Part shown: positions 8,062-24,470 of the stretch, in pieces
Layout: each line of letters starts with the position of its first letter
Position numbering within the stretch: position 1 is the stretch's first letter
Assembly: GCA_944336975.1 (NCBI GenBank)
Contig: CALVLH010000008.1
Span: 1-64,000, forward strand
DNA: 64,000 nt
Origin: an uncultured Clostridia bacterium
Lineage (GTDB): Bacteria; Bacillota; Clostridia; Christensenellales; Borkfalkiaceae
Reading direction: 5' to 3'
Program-made: the position numbers and the translations under genes
Notes under the pieces: model-generated
The model's input: only the letters and a program-made list of their open reading frames with translations
Databases searched by the model: none
Told to the model about the DNA's origin: nothing

Positions 8062-9090
8062 TCAGTCATTCCGCTCGTCGGGAAGATTGCGGATCTCTCC
8101 GTTTTCGAAGGTATATTCATAGACCGCATTGCCGTTTTCGTCCGTCGTGCGGCGGATATGGAACTCTCCGTACGTTCCGTCGATCTCATAGCTGACCTTC
8201 ATCTTCGCGTTTTCGCCGTACGATTCACGCTCCACCTTATATTTGCCGCGGCTTTCGCCCTGACGGAATTCCAGTTCGTATTCGGCTTCTTCCTTGCCGC
8301 CCTCGCGCTCCGTTTCGAATTCGACCGCCGTCTCTTCGATGAGCTTGCCGTTTTCGTATATGCTGTATACGTATTCCTTTTCCGTCTCGCCTTCCTCGAC
8401 GGAGGTTTCCTGTTTTACCTGCACATACGTTCCTTTGTCCTGTTCGTTGAGGTAAGCGCGGATGTAGATCTCGTCTTCCGTCTCTCCCTCTTCGCGCTCT
8501 TCTTCTCTGCCGCCTTCCATCGCGTATTCAACGCCGTCGAGCACCATCACGCCCGTCAGGCGGTATTCGCGCTCTTCCTCGTCCTCCTCTTTCTCTTCGG
8601 AAACGAGCCTTTCCGTATAGTACATGAGATGCGTCACGTCGTTGCCTTCCATGTCCTTGCCCGTGATCGTCATCTTGTGCGTGTATGCGGCATACCCCTC
8701 GTCCTTATTCTCGGAAACCTGCGTATGCACGATCTCTTCTCCGAGCATCGTATCGAGCATATTGAAATACTGATTGAATTTTTCCGCCTGCGAGATCGCG
8801 GGATCTTCCGTCGCCGCGCCGTCGCCGCCGGGAAGCTCTTCCGTTCCGCCTTGCGCGGGATCCTCCGCCGCAAACGTCGCGCCGAGCGCCTTCACCGAAG
8901 AAAGCCCTTGGATCGCCTGCGCGGAAAACTCGCTCCCGAGCAGGCGGACGGTCGTCACCGCGCCCATGCCGTAAACGTCTTCCGTTTCGAGAGAGGTGCC
9001 TCCGCTCTTTCCCGTCTCGCCGCACGCGGCAAGCGCGATCGTCGCCGCCGCCGTCATCGCCATTCCCGTCAATAGCAAACTCTTTTTCAT
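8062..9090 (-). CDS. Glu-rich secreted lipoprotein of unknown function
   Basis: The 342-residue protein begins with a lipoprotein signal peptide: positive start, hydrophobic core and lipobox LAAC with Cys at residue 23. I recognise no family. After a Gly/Ser/Thr-rich linker (residues 24-90), the rest reads as repeated beta-strand pairs such as YRLTGVMVLDGVEYAMEG and KEYVYSIYENGKLIEETAV, joined by runs of Glu. The pattern suggests a long antiparallel beta-sheet exposed on the cell surface. The gene lies 131 nt upstream of the ECF sigma/anti-sigma pair in the same direction, so it may be a target or a sensor partner of that system. The ATG at 9090 has AGGAGG at a normal distance. Confidence 0.72.
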   Translation of the reverse strand: MKKSLLLTGMAMTAAATIALAACGETGKSGGTSLETEDVYGMGAVTTVRLLGSEFSAQAIQGLSSVKALGATFAAEDPAQGGTEELPGGDGAATEDPAISQAEKFNQYFNMLDTMLGEEIVHTQVSENKDEGYAAYTHKMTITGKDMEGNDVTHLMYYTERLVSEEKEEDEEEREYRLTGVMVLDGVEYAMEGGREEEREEGETEDEIYIRAYLNEQDKGTYVQVKQETSVEEGETEKEYVYSIYENGKLIEETAVEFETEREGGKEEAEYELEFRQGESRGKYKVERESYGENAKMKVSYEIDGTYGEFHIRRTTDENGNAVYEYTFENGEIRNLPDERND

Positions 9091-9138
9091 GTTCAGCCTC
9101 CTGCAATTTTTTTTGTTTCGGTTGCCCTTTCACTCTTA

Positions 9139-9164
9139 CAACAAACGAAACGCGCATTTTGTTG
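9139..9164. promoter_or_regulatory. Inverted repeat upstream of lipoprotein gene
   Basis: CAACAAA (9139-9145) and TTTGTTG (9158-9164) form a 7-bp inverted repeat 49 nt upstream of the lipoprotein start. It could be an operator. I see no convincing sigma-A promoter here, so a non-housekeeping promoter is possible. The rest of the 9091-9397 gap shows nothing else I can support. Confidence 0.3.
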
Positions 9165-9397
9165 GAGATTTCGAAAAAAAGTCAAAAAATATTTTGTGCG
9201 CTCATCGCTCCCGCGCGCCGAGCAACCGACGGACGCCCCGAGCTCGAACGACGCCGCGCCCGACGACGGGTTCCGTTCCGACCGCGCAGTCCTCTCCCGC
9301 CATGCCGAACCGCAACCCGAAGACAGAACACCCTATTGTGCCAATGACGAAGTTGCGCCAGCCGCGGAATCCCGCGGCGGGCGCAATCCTTGCCGAC

Positions 9398-9430
9398 AAA
9401 AAAACGGCAGACAACCGTCTGCCGTTTTTT
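9398..9430 (-). terminator. rpoBC terminator
   Basis: An 11-bp stem (9402-9412 with 9417-9427, loop AACC) has seven A residues on its left side, giving a U-tract on the minus strand. It lies 13 nt past the rpoC stop and ends the rpoBC operon. Confidence 0.93.
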
Positions 9431-9442
9431 GCATGTTTGCTG

Positions 9443-13222
<3,780 letters not shown>

Positions 13223-13240
13223 ATATTCCGCCTCTCCGTA

Positions 13241-17263
<4,023 letters not shown>

Positions 17264-17370
17264 CGGTCAATTTTAACTCCTTTTTTCGTTGTTATCATTG
17301 GCGATCTACCGAGTATATCTTTTCATCGATAAAAATCGAAATGTTCTTTTGAAATTTTCTTTTTCTCCCC

Positions 17371-17399
17371 TTTACTTTCGCGCACGGATACGCTATAAT
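17371..17399 (+). promoter_or_regulatory. Promoter of rqcP-ispDF-radA
   Basis: TTTACT (17371-17376), a 17-nt spacer and TATAAT (17394-17399). It points rightward and lies inside the region transcribed leftward from the rpoB promoter, so the two leaders overlap in antisense. The rqcP leader contains two short inverted repeats (GGAAAAA/TTTTTCC at 17405-17423 and TTTTGCC/GGCAAAA at 17430-17452). Confidence 0.75.
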
Positions 17400-17493
17400 A
17401 GGAAGGAAAAAGCGGATTTTTCCGCCCGTTTTGCCCCCGTTTCCGGCAAAATAGCGAAACTATCCAATCATAAACATAATGATACAGTATGTT

Positions 17494-17522
17494 ATTATAA
17501 ACCACGCGTGAAAAGATGTCAA
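17494..17522 (-). promoter_or_regulatory. Consensus sigma-A promoter of rpoBC
   Basis: On the minus strand a perfect TTGACA (17517-17522), a 17-nt spacer and a perfect TATAAT (17494-17499). Transcription should start near 17487, leaving a leader of about 220 nt before rpoB. The promoter lies 49 nt from the rqcP start codon. Confidence 0.93.
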
Positions 17523-17571
17523 CCCTTTTTGCGCGGCGAAAAAAATATTTTTCTTTTTTCGGGAGAAACAG

Positions 17572-17814
17572 ATGAGAATCGACAAATTTTTGAAAATATC
17601 CCGCATCTTAAAACGGCGCACGCTGGCGCAGGAAGCGTGCAACAAGGGCAAGATCGTCGTCAACGGGAAGGAGGTCAAGCCCGCCTACCGCGTGAAGGTG
17701 GGCGACGTCGTGGAACTGCAATACACGTCGGGCACCGTGCGCTTCCGCGTGAAAGAACTGCGCGAGTTCGTCAAAAAGGACGACGCGCAGTCGCTCTTCG
17801 AGATCCTGCCGTGA
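17572..17814 (+). CDS. rqcP: S4-domain ribosome quality control protein RqcP
   Basis: This 80-residue S4 RNA-binding protein matches RqcP (YabO), which helps RqcH add C-terminal alanine tails to stalled nascent chains on the 50S subunit. The S4 signature is complete: MRIDKFLKISRILKRRTLAQEAC, then GKIVVNGKEVKPAYRVKVGDVVEL. The length is typical of the family. Its GTGA overlap with ispDF shows translational coupling. The ATG at 17572 has GGGAG upstream. No rqcH is present in this window. Confidence 0.9.
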   Translation: MRIDKFLKISRILKRRTLAQEACNKGKIVVNGKEVKPAYRVKVGDVVELQYTSGTVRFRVKELREFVKKDDAQSLFEILP

Positions 17815-18911
17815 TCAGCGTCATCGTCTGCGCCGCGGGCAGAGGCGCGCGCGCGGGATTTTCCCGCAACAAACTGCTCGAAGAATGTAACGGACTTCCC
17901 CTTCTCGCGCATACCCTTTCCGCCTTTTCGGGGCAGGCGGACGAGATCCTCGTGACCTGTTCCGAAGAGGACGAGGCGGCGATCGGAGCGATCATCCGCA
18001 CTTTCCCTCACGCCCGCACGGTGCGCGGCGGAGCGACGCGCGGAGAAAGCGTGAAAAATGCGCTCGCCGCGGTCAGGGGCGAGATCGTGCTCGTACACGA
18101 CGGCGCCCGCCCCTTCGTTTCCCCGAAAGTGATCGGCGACTGCATCGAGAGCGTGCGCGCCTTCGGAAGCGGCGTATGCGCCCTTCCCGCGACGGATACG
18201 ACCGTCATCGCGCGGGACGGGCAGATCGTCTCCACGCCCGACCGCGAAGAGGTGTTCACCGTGCAGACGCCGCAGGGATTTTATACCGAGGAACTGCGCC
18301 TTGCATACGAGCGCGCAGGGGAGCGCGTCTTTACCGACGAAAGCTCGCTCTTTGCGGCGTATGTGCGCCCGCCCCGCCTGTTCCCGGGCGACCGCGCCAA
18401 CCGCAAACTCACCTATCCCGAGGACTTCCGCTTTGCCGAACGCGTCGGCTTCGGCGTCGACACGCACGCATTCGGAGAAGGCGACCATATCCTGCTCGGC
18501 GGGGTGAAGATCCCCTCGGAGCGCGGGCTCATCGCGCACAGCGACGGCGACGTGCTCGCCCACGCGGTGACGGACGCCCTTCTCTCGGCGGCGGGACTCA
18601 AAGACATCGGCACTTATTTCCCCGACACCGATCCCGCCTATGCGGGCGCGGACAGTATGCAACTGCTCGGGACCGCCCTCACCCTTGCGGAGGAGAAGGG
18701 ATACCGCGTAAAGAATCTCTCCGTTTCCGTACTCGCGGAAACGCCCCGCCTCGCGCCCTATATCGACGCGATCCGCGCCTCCCTCGCTTCCGCGCTCTCC
18801 CTTCCGCCCGACGGCGCCGCCGTCGCCGCGGGGACCAACGAGAAGCTCGGATATGTGGGCGAAGGCAAGGGGATCACCGTATACGCGATGCTGCTTTTAT
18901 GCGGGAAATGA
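17811..18911 (+). CDS. ispDF: Bifunctional IspD/IspF isoprenoid enzyme
   Basis: This 366-residue fusion carries two steps of the methylerythritol phosphate pathway. Residues 1-215 form IspD (CDP-ME synthase, motif AAGRGARAGFSRNKLLEE, then VLVHDGARPFV). Residues 216-366 form IspF (MEcPP synthase) with the metal-binding start GVDTHAFGEGDHILLGG, HSDGDVLAHAVTDALL and the end NEKLGYVGEGKGITVYA. The start is the GTG at 17811, which overlaps the rqcP stop codon. The fusion is known in Campylobacter and some other lineages. The intervening kinase IspE is not in the window. Confidence 0.93.
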   Translation: MISVIVCAAGRGARAGFSRNKLLEECNGLPLLAHTLSAFSGQADEILVTCSEEDEAAIGAIIRTFPHARTVRGGATRGESVKNALAAVRGEIVLVHDGARPFVSPKVIGDCIESVRAFGSGVCALPATDTTVIARDGQIVSTPDREEVFTVQTPQGFYTEELRLAYERAGERVFTDESSLFAAYVRPPRLFPGDRANRKLTYPEDFRFAERVGFGVDTHAFGEGDHILLGGVKIPSERGLIAHSDGDVLAHAVTDALLSAAGLKDIGTYFPDTDPAYAGADSMQLLGTALTLAEEKGYRVKNLSVSVLAETPRLAPYIDAIRASLASALSLPPDGAAVAAGTNEKLGYVGEGKGITVYAMLLLCGK

Positions 18912-18991
18912 TTTTCCCGCCCCTCCTCGGGCGCCTGCGCCCGCTCGCATCCCGACCAATCCGACGGAAAATTCATCATAAGGAAACCGAT

Positions 18992-20383
18992 ATGGCGAAA
19001 ACGACCACACAATTCGTATGCACGGAATGCGGCTACGCTTCCCCGAAATGGCTGGGGCGGTGCCCTTCCTGCGGCAAATTCAACTCGATGGCGGAAGAAG
19101 CCGTCGCGCCCGCGGCGCCCGCGAAAGGGACGGCGGCAAGGCGCTCCTCCCGCCCCGTTCCCCTCTCGCAGGTGCAGTTCGAAAAATACGAGCGCGTATC
19201 CAGCGGCATTCCCGAACTGGACGTCGTGCTCGGCGGCGGGATCGTGCGCGGCTCGCTCGTGCTCATCGGCGGCGATCCGGGCATCGGCAAATCCACTCTT
19301 TTGACGCAGGTCGCGGCGCATCTCGCGCGCGAACATAAAGTACTGTATCTCTCCGCGGAGGAAAGCTGTTCACAGGTCAAGCTCCGCTGCGAACGATTAC
19401 ACCTTTCTTCCGATTCCCTGCTCCTGCTCAACGAGACCTGCATCGACGACGCGGAAGAAGCGTTCGCGGAAGCGGAATACGTCGTCATCGACTCCGTTCA
19501 GGCGGTCTATACGCAATCGCTCTCCTCGGCGGCGGGCAGCGTGGGACAGGTGCGCGAATGCGCGAGCAAACTCATGCGCATCGCCAAGAGCCGCGGGATC
19601 ACCTTCTTCATCGTAGGACACGTCACCAAGGAAGGCACGCTCGCGGGGCCGAAGGTGCTCGAACACATCATGGACACCGTCCTCTACTTCGAAGGCGAGC
19701 GCACGGAGAATTTCAAGATCCTGCGCGCCGTCAAAAACCGCTTCGGCTCGGTGCAGGAAGTGGGCGTATTCGAGATGACGGACGAAGGCATCTTCGGTGT
19801 GAGCGATTATTCGGGATTGTTCCTCTCGGACAGCCGCGGCGAAGCGGCGGGCGCGGTCGTCACGCCCAGCGAGACGGGCAACCGCTGCATGATGGTGGAG
19901 ATCCAGACGCTGATGGCAAAGACGGCGTACGGACTGCCCCGCCGTATGCCGCTCGGCGTGGATTTCAACAAACTCGTGCTCCTCATCGCCGTGCTGGAAA
20001 AGCGGTGCGGCATCCCCCTCGGCACGCAGGATATCTATCTCAACGCGATGGGCGGGATACGGCTGAACGAGCCGAGCGTCGATCTCGCGATCTGCGCGGC
20101 GCTCGCGAGCGCGGAACGCATGATCCCCGTCGACAAATATACGGCGGTCTTCGGCGAAGTGGGTCTCACGGGCGAGGTGCGCGGCGTGAGCTATGCGGAC
20201 AAGCGCGTGAACGAATGCCTGAAAATGGGATTCCGCCGCGTCGTCCTGCCCGAGAAGAACGCGAAACAGTGCGAAAAGTTCGCGGGAAAGATCGAACTCG
20301 TCCCCGTCCGCTATGTGAGCCAAATGGTCAGAGCGCTCTTCCCGTCCCGAAAGCCGACCGCGCCCGTGACAGACGCGGACTGA
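18992..20383 (+). CDS. radA: DNA repair protein RadA
   Basis: The 463-residue RadA (Sms) is a RecA-like ATPase that promotes branch migration during recombination. It starts with the C4 zinc finger (CTECGYASPKWLGRCPSC). Walker A GGDPGIGKST is near residue 98. The RadA-specific KNRFG motif follows near residue 250, and a Lon-like C-terminal domain contains the PSVDLAICAALAS stretch. The ATG at 18992 follows AAGGAAACC. It lies 80 nt after ispDF in the same direction and is closed by a bidirectional terminator at 20549-20590. Confidence 0.96.
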   Translation: MAKTTTQFVCTECGYASPKWLGRCPSCGKFNSMAEEAVAPAAPAKGTAARRSSRPVPLSQVQFEKYERVSSGIPELDVVLGGGIVRGSLVLIGGDPGIGKSTLLTQVAAHLAREHKVLYLSAEESCSQVKLRCERLHLSSDSLLLLNETCIDDAEEAFAEAEYVVIDSVQAVYTQSLSSAAGSVGQVRECASKLMRIAKSRGITFFIVGHVTKEGTLAGPKVLEHIMDTVLYFEGERTENFKILRAVKNRFGSVQEVGVFEMTDEGIFGVSDYSGLFLSDSRGEAAGAVVTPSETGNRCMMVEIQTLMAKTAYGLPRRMPLGVDFNKLVLLIAVLEKRCGIPLGTQDIYLNAMGGIRLNEPSVDLAICAALASAERMIPVDKYTAVFGEVGLTGEVRGVSYADKRVNECLKMGFRRVVLPEKNAKQCEKFAGKIELVPVRYVSQMVRALFPSRKPTAPVTDAD

Positions 20384-20548
20384 CAGAGCGCAGAGCAAGA
20401 CAGAACGGCAGTCAGACCGCGCTGAGATCGCGGAAAAGCCGACAGACAACAACGTCGGCAGAAAGATCGGAATCGCCGATACACGGCAAACGATAGCGTA
20501 AAAAGAACGGAATTGCCGATACGCGGAACATAAACGTATCGGCAAAGC

Positions 20549-20590
20549 AAAAAAGCGCGCCCGCGGCAGTTGCCGCGGGCGCGCTTTTTT
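20549..20590. terminator. Bidirectional terminator between radA and glycosyltransferase
   Basis: A 20-bp inverted repeat (20549-20568 with 20571-20590) has A residues on the left and T residues on the right, so it can stop both converging transcripts. In the 20384-20548 gap an approximate 19-nt direct repeat (20469-20487 and 20509-20527, 40-nt period) is visible but no gene. Confidence 0.9.
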
Positions 20591-20614
20591 CTGTCTTGTT
20601 TCAACTCCGGACGC

Positions 20615-22123
20615 TTAGCTTTCCCCGTTTTCCGACGGACCCGATCGGTCGGGAGTTGCCCCGCCCTCGGACGCGTTTTCTTCGGTGGACTCTTTCCCGT
20701 CCGACAGGCGCGCTTCGTCGGAAGTGTCCTTCCCGTCGGGCAAAGTCCCCTCTTCCGCTTCCGTCTGCGCGGCTCCGCCGTCGTCCGTCCCTGCCGCAGG
20801 CAGTTCGCCGACGGGCGGCAGATCGCCCGTATTGCGGCGGATCTTCGCCCATTTGGGTTTGCAGAAGAGCCCGATCGCCATCGTCACACAATAGACGACG
20901 GTAAAGACGGGAAACAATAACGCGCCCGAGAGCAGATCTCTGCGCCGCCGTGCGCCCATCTTTTTATAGTCGAGCAGGATAAGGAGCAATCCCTGCGCGA
21001 TCCCCGCGAAGAGGAAGAGCACGCCGAGGCAGATCCCGACGATCGCGAGGAGTTCGTAGAGCCCTGCGCCCGCCAGCCCCGCCGCCGCCATGTCCGCCGC
21101 CGTAAACATCCCGTTCGCGCCGAGATAGGCGACCGCATAGATATAGTATGCGGGGATCCAGGTGCAAAGAAGCAGGCAGATGATGTTGAACAAATAAGTG
21201 AGGATCTGTTCGATGAAGGAAAACCGAAGCTGACGGACGGAATTCCAGAGCATTTTCAGGGTATATTTCCCGAGCAGGCGCGCATTTCCCGCGGCGATGC
21301 GCTTGTTTCGGTTCATCGTGTCGCGGAAGGAAGACGGCAGGTCTTCATAGACGACGGCGTCTTCCACATAATGACAGCGGTGCCCTTCCAGCATCCTCTT
21401 GAAACAGAATTCGGTATCTTCGCAGATGCTCGTCGTATCGTCTCCGCCGATCGCGCGGATGATCTTCATATCCGTCATGGAGCCGGGACCGTTGACGTGC
21501 GCGTCCAGATGCAGGCGCTCGCGCACGCGGCTGGAAAAACGCGAATCGAAGATATAATACAGCCCGCACGCGCGGGTAAATTGGTTCTGCGTCATATTCA
21601 GCGCGGACTCGTACGGGCGGGCGATCTCCGCGCCGCTCGAAAACGCGTCGTTCATGAGATCGAGAAACTCGTCGTTGACGTGATTGTCTGCGTCCAGACG
21701 GACAGAAAAATCGTAATCGATCTCCGTCGCGAGGATATGTTCGTACGCGTGTTTGAGCGCATACGAGACGATATGATGCGCGGGATCGGGATCGTCGCAC
21801 ACGAGCACGGTCGCCCCCGCTTTGCGCGCGCGGGCGGCGGTGTCGTCGTCGCAGTTGTGCGCGACCACATACACGTCGAAGAGTTCTTTGGGATACGTCT
21901 GCTTTTCGTACAATAAACGCACGGTATTATAGATGACGTCCGCTTCGTTGTGCGCGGGAATGACCACACAGATGCGGTGCTTTTTGTCGCTCTTTGGAAA
22001 CTTCTTTTTGGGGAGCCAGAAGAGAAACATGAAGATAAACTGCATGATGAACGGGATCCCGATAAAGATCAGGACCACGTTGTTGATGATCGTCAGGACA
22101 TTATATAATTCGACGTGCCACAT
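20615..22123 (-). CDS. Membrane glycosyltransferase, family 2
   Basis: This 502-residue processive-type GT2 enzyme has an N-terminal transmembrane helix (about residues 10-35). The GT-A domain follows, with VVIPAHNEADVI, the DxD motif RLDADNHV, the ED pair CEDTEFCFKRM and RNKRIAAGNA at the place of the Q/RxxRW motif. Four or five helices come next. The final 70 residues are a hydrophilic, acidic, probably disordered tail. Related enzymes make polysaccharides or glycolipids, but the product here is unknown. The ATG at 22123 follows AAGGAG. It is last in a leftward gene row starting with the FAD oxidoreductase. Confidence 0.85.
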   Translation of the reverse strand: MWHVELYNVLTIINNVVLIFIGIPFIMQFIFMFLFWLPKKKFPKSDKKHRICVVIPAHNEADVIYNTVRLLYEKQTYPKELFDVYVVAHNCDDDTAARARKAGATVLVCDDPDPAHHIVSYALKHAYEHILATEIDYDFSVRLDADNHVNDEFLDLMNDAFSSGAEIARPYESALNMTQNQFTRACGLYYIFDSRFSSRVRERLHLDAHVNGPGSMTDMKIIRAIGGDDTTSICEDTEFCFKRMLEGHRCHYVEDAVVYEDLPSSFRDTMNRNKRIAAGNARLLGKYTLKMLWNSVRQLRFSFIEQILTYLFNIICLLLCTWIPAYYIYAVAYLGANGMFTAADMAAAGLAGAGLYELLAIVGICLGVLFLFAGIAQGLLLILLDYKKMGARRRRDLLSGALLFPVFTVVYCVTMAIGLFCKPKWAKIRRNTGDLPPVGELPAAGTDDGGAAQTEAEEGTLPDGKDTSDEARLSDGKESTEENASEGGATPDRSGPSENGES

Positions 22124-22185
22124 CGGTCTTTCTCCTTGCGTTTTCAAAAACAGGCGCTTTCCGCTTCCGCGGAACCGCGCGGCGG

Positions 22186-23292
22186 TCAGACGCCGTATCC
22201 GAACGATCTGAGATACAATCTCTCCGCTTCCGCCTGCGTGGGTTCATACGCAGACTTTTTGATGTTCTTGTTCTGCATCGCGTGCGCCGCATATCCGACG
22301 AGCGTTTCGCGCGGGATCTCCTCTTTTTCCCCGATCAGCTCCGCAAGACAGGAACAGAAATTCTCCACGCTCCCGCATCCGCACGCCGACACGATCTTCT
22401 TCACCTGCGGAAGTCCCTTTTCTTCGCACAGGCGCAGCATCTCGCCGAGCAGAAGCCCGTTCGCCCTGCCGTGATCGATGTGATGAAAATAGGTGAGCGC
22501 ATATCCCATGCCGTGCACCGCCGTCGTCCCCGACTGCGCGATGGTCATGCCCGCCAGCGCGGACGCATACAGCAGTGCGTCGCGGTCGTCCGCCGTGAGC
22601 GTCTCGGCGTGCGCCTTGGGAAGAAGCGGATAGAGGATGCGCATACTCTCGCAGGCAAGCGCGTCGGAGATCGGCGTCGCGTTGCGGGAAAGCATCCCCT
22701 CCACCGCGTGAGAAAGCGCGTCCATGGCGGTATTCACCGTCGTCGCACGGGAGAGCCCGTTCATATATTTCCCGTCCAGAAAAGCGTAAACGGGAAACAT
22801 CGCGGGGCTCGTGATGCTCGTCTTGGTCTGCCCCTTATCGTTGGTGAGAATGGAATAGGGCGTGACCTCGCTGCCCGTGCCCGCCGTCGTGGGGACGTGC
22901 GCCATCGGGAGCGCTTCCGCGCGATACCCGCCCGCAAAGATCTCCTCATCCGTGCGCGGCTGGACGCAGAGCGTCGCGATCGCCTTCGCCGCGTCCATGG
23001 GAGATCCTCCCCCGATCGCGACGACGAAATCCGCACCCGCGCTTTCCAGCAGAGCGATCCCTTCGCGCACGCAGCCGACCGTGGGATTGGGCGTCACGCG
23101 GTCAAACAGAGTAAACCCCTGCCCGTTTTGTTCCAGCGCGGCGCACACGTCCGCGAGCGCGCCGTTTTTCGCCGAGCTTTTGCCCGTGACGATGAGCGCA
23201 TGCGTCCCGAGCGTGCGGAGCGCGTCCGCGTGTTTTGCGATGCAATCCCTTCCGCAAAAGATCTTCGTCGGCATATAATATGTAAATTCCAT
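22186..23292 (-). CDS. Iron-containing alcohol dehydrogenase
   Basis: The 368-residue protein belongs to the iron-dependent alcohol dehydrogenase family (group III, close to butanol and propanediol dehydrogenases). Visible signatures are the nucleotide-binding GGGSPMDAAKAI near residue 96 and the metal ligands in NTAMDALSHAVEGM and AVHGMGYALTYFHHIDHGRANG. Its length is usual. Such enzymes reduce aldehydes with NAD(P)H in fermenting anaerobes. The substrate cannot be told. It lies 48 nt after trmB, with which it is probably co-transcribed. Confidence 0.9.
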   Translation of the reverse strand: MEFTYYMPTKIFCGRDCIAKHADALRTLGTHALIVTGKSSAKNGALADVCAALEQNGQGFTLFDRVTPNPTVGCVREGIALLESAGADFVVAIGGGSPMDAAKAIATLCVQPRTDEEIFAGGYRAEALPMAHVPTTAGTGSEVTPYSILTNDKGQTKTSITSPAMFPVYAFLDGKYMNGLSRATTVNTAMDALSHAVEGMLSRNATPISDALACESMRILYPLLPKAHAETLTADDRDALLYASALAGMTIAQSGTTAVHGMGYALTYFHHIDHGRANGLLLGEMLRLCEEKGLPQVKKIVSACGCGSVENFCSCLAELIGEKEEIPRETLVGYAAHAMQNKNIKKSAYEPTQAEAERLYLRSFGYGV

Positions 23293-23340
23293 ACCGTTTT
23301 ATCCCCTCCCCGAACGCGCCGTCCGATACGCGGCGTTTTT

Positions 23341-24027
23341 TTATTCCTCTCCCGTCCACGTCGCCACGGCGGCGTAGATAGGCAATCCCTGATCGGAAAA
23401 ATGCTTTTCGTATTCGGTTACCACGTTGTCCGCGACGTACTCGCTCGCATGAAGATCGCGCGTGATCTCGGAACAGACGAACCCGTTCTCCGCAAACTGC
23501 TGCAAGGAGTATTCGAAAAACGCCTCGCTGTCCGTCTTCTGTCGGATGTCCCCGCCCTTTTTGAGCAACGCCTTGTAAATGGCGAGGAAGCGCGGCGACG
23601 TGAGCCGCTGTTTGACGTATCCCTGCTGAGGAAGCGGCGTGGAGAAATTGAGATAGATGCGCTCCACGCTCCCCTCGGGCAGATAACAGCATAAGATCTC
23701 GGCGGGCGTATTCAGAAACCGCACGTTGGGAATGCGTTCTTCCTTGATCCGCTCCATCGCCGTGAGGATGACGTTGGAACAGACTTCCACCGCGATAAAA
23801 TTGATCTCGGGATGCCGCTTTGCCATTTCCGCGACGAAACCGCCGTTCCCGCACCCCACTTCGAGATGGACGGGATTGCCGTTGCCGAACAGGTCGGAAT
23901 AATCGACGAGCGCACGGAAGGTCTCCGCCGCCTCCTTGACATTGGGACAGGGCTTGCCGCGCGCGATCAAAAGATCCGCGCATGCCTGCATGCGCGGTTC
24001 GAGATTGCGTTTTTTATGCATCCTCAT
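23341..24027 (-). CDS. trmB: tRNA (guanine-N7-)-methyltransferase
   Basis: The 228-residue enzyme methylates G46 of tRNA with S-adenosylmethionine. The family start MRMHKKRNLEPR, the SAM-binding motif HLEVGCGNGGFVAEMA and the TrmB motif YLNFSTPLPQQGYVKQRLTSPRFL are present. In the last motif the usual DPWPKK reads TPLPQQ, a substitution in a normally well-conserved stretch. The start at 24027 lies 1 nt past the dut stop codon, so the pair is co-translated. A 12-codon upstream extension was rejected because it overlaps dut. Confidence 0.92.
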   Translation of the reverse strand: MRMHKKRNLEPRMQACADLLIARGKPCPNVKEAAETFRALVDYSDLFGNGNPVHLEVGCGNGGFVAEMAKRHPEINFIAVEVCSNVILTAMERIKEERIPNVRFLNTPAEILCCYLPEGSVERIYLNFSTPLPQQGYVKQRLTSPRFLAIYKALLKKGGDIRQKTDSEAFFEYSLQQFAENGFVCSEITRDLHASEYVADNVVTEYEKHFSDQGLPIYAAVATWTGEE

Positions 24028-24028
24028 G

Positions 24029-24466
24029 TTACTGTTTCCCCGTAGAGCCGAAGCCGCCCTCACCCCGCACCGTCGCGGAAAGCTCTTCGCTCTCCGTAAA
24101 CTCCGCGGTATAATAGGGTGCGACGATGAGCTGCGCGATGCGCTCTCCGTCCGCGATCGTCCTCGCCTCGACGCCGTGATTGTGCAGAGCGACTATGATC
24201 TCGCCGCGGTAATCGCAGTCGATCACGCCCACTTTGTTCGCGGGCGCGAGATCGCGCTTGCAGGAAAGCCCGCTGCGCGCATAGACCAACCCTACCGTGC
24301 CCGCGGGCAGTTCTATCGCAATGCCCGTATGTACGAATACCGTTTCGCCCGGCAGGATCTTCACTTCGCCGTCCGTGCAGGCATAGAGATCGGCGCCCGC
24401 CGCATAGGCGGAGCCGTAGGTGGGAAGATGCGCTTTTTCGCTGAGTTTTCTGACGTTCACGCGCAT
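24029..24466 (-). CDS. dut: dUTP diphosphatase
   Basis: This 145-residue trimeric dUTPase hydrolyses dUTP to dUMP. The conserved motifs appear in order: AGADLYA (I), ARSGLSCKRDL (II), GVIDCDYRGEI (III), IADGERIAQLIVAP (IV) and the C-terminal arm RGEGGFGSTGKQ (V). The length is standard. The stop of the FAD oxidoreductase gene lies 4 nt upstream and the trmB start 1 nt downstream, so it is an internal gene of a tight operon. Confidence 0.96.
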   Translation of the reverse strand: MRVNVRKLSEKAHLPTYGSAYAAGADLYACTDGEVKILPGETVFVHTGIAIELPAGTVGLVYARSGLSCKRDLAPANKVGVIDCDYRGEIIVALHNHGVEARTIADGERIAQLIVAPYYTAEFTESEELSATVRGEGGFGSTGKQ

Positions 24467-24470
24467 AATC

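Noticed and set aside
20469-20527. A 19-nt approximate direct repeat with 40-nt period, considered as a CRISPR or integration repeat.
   Set aside because: Only two imperfect copies are present, with no cas genes or att-like context.
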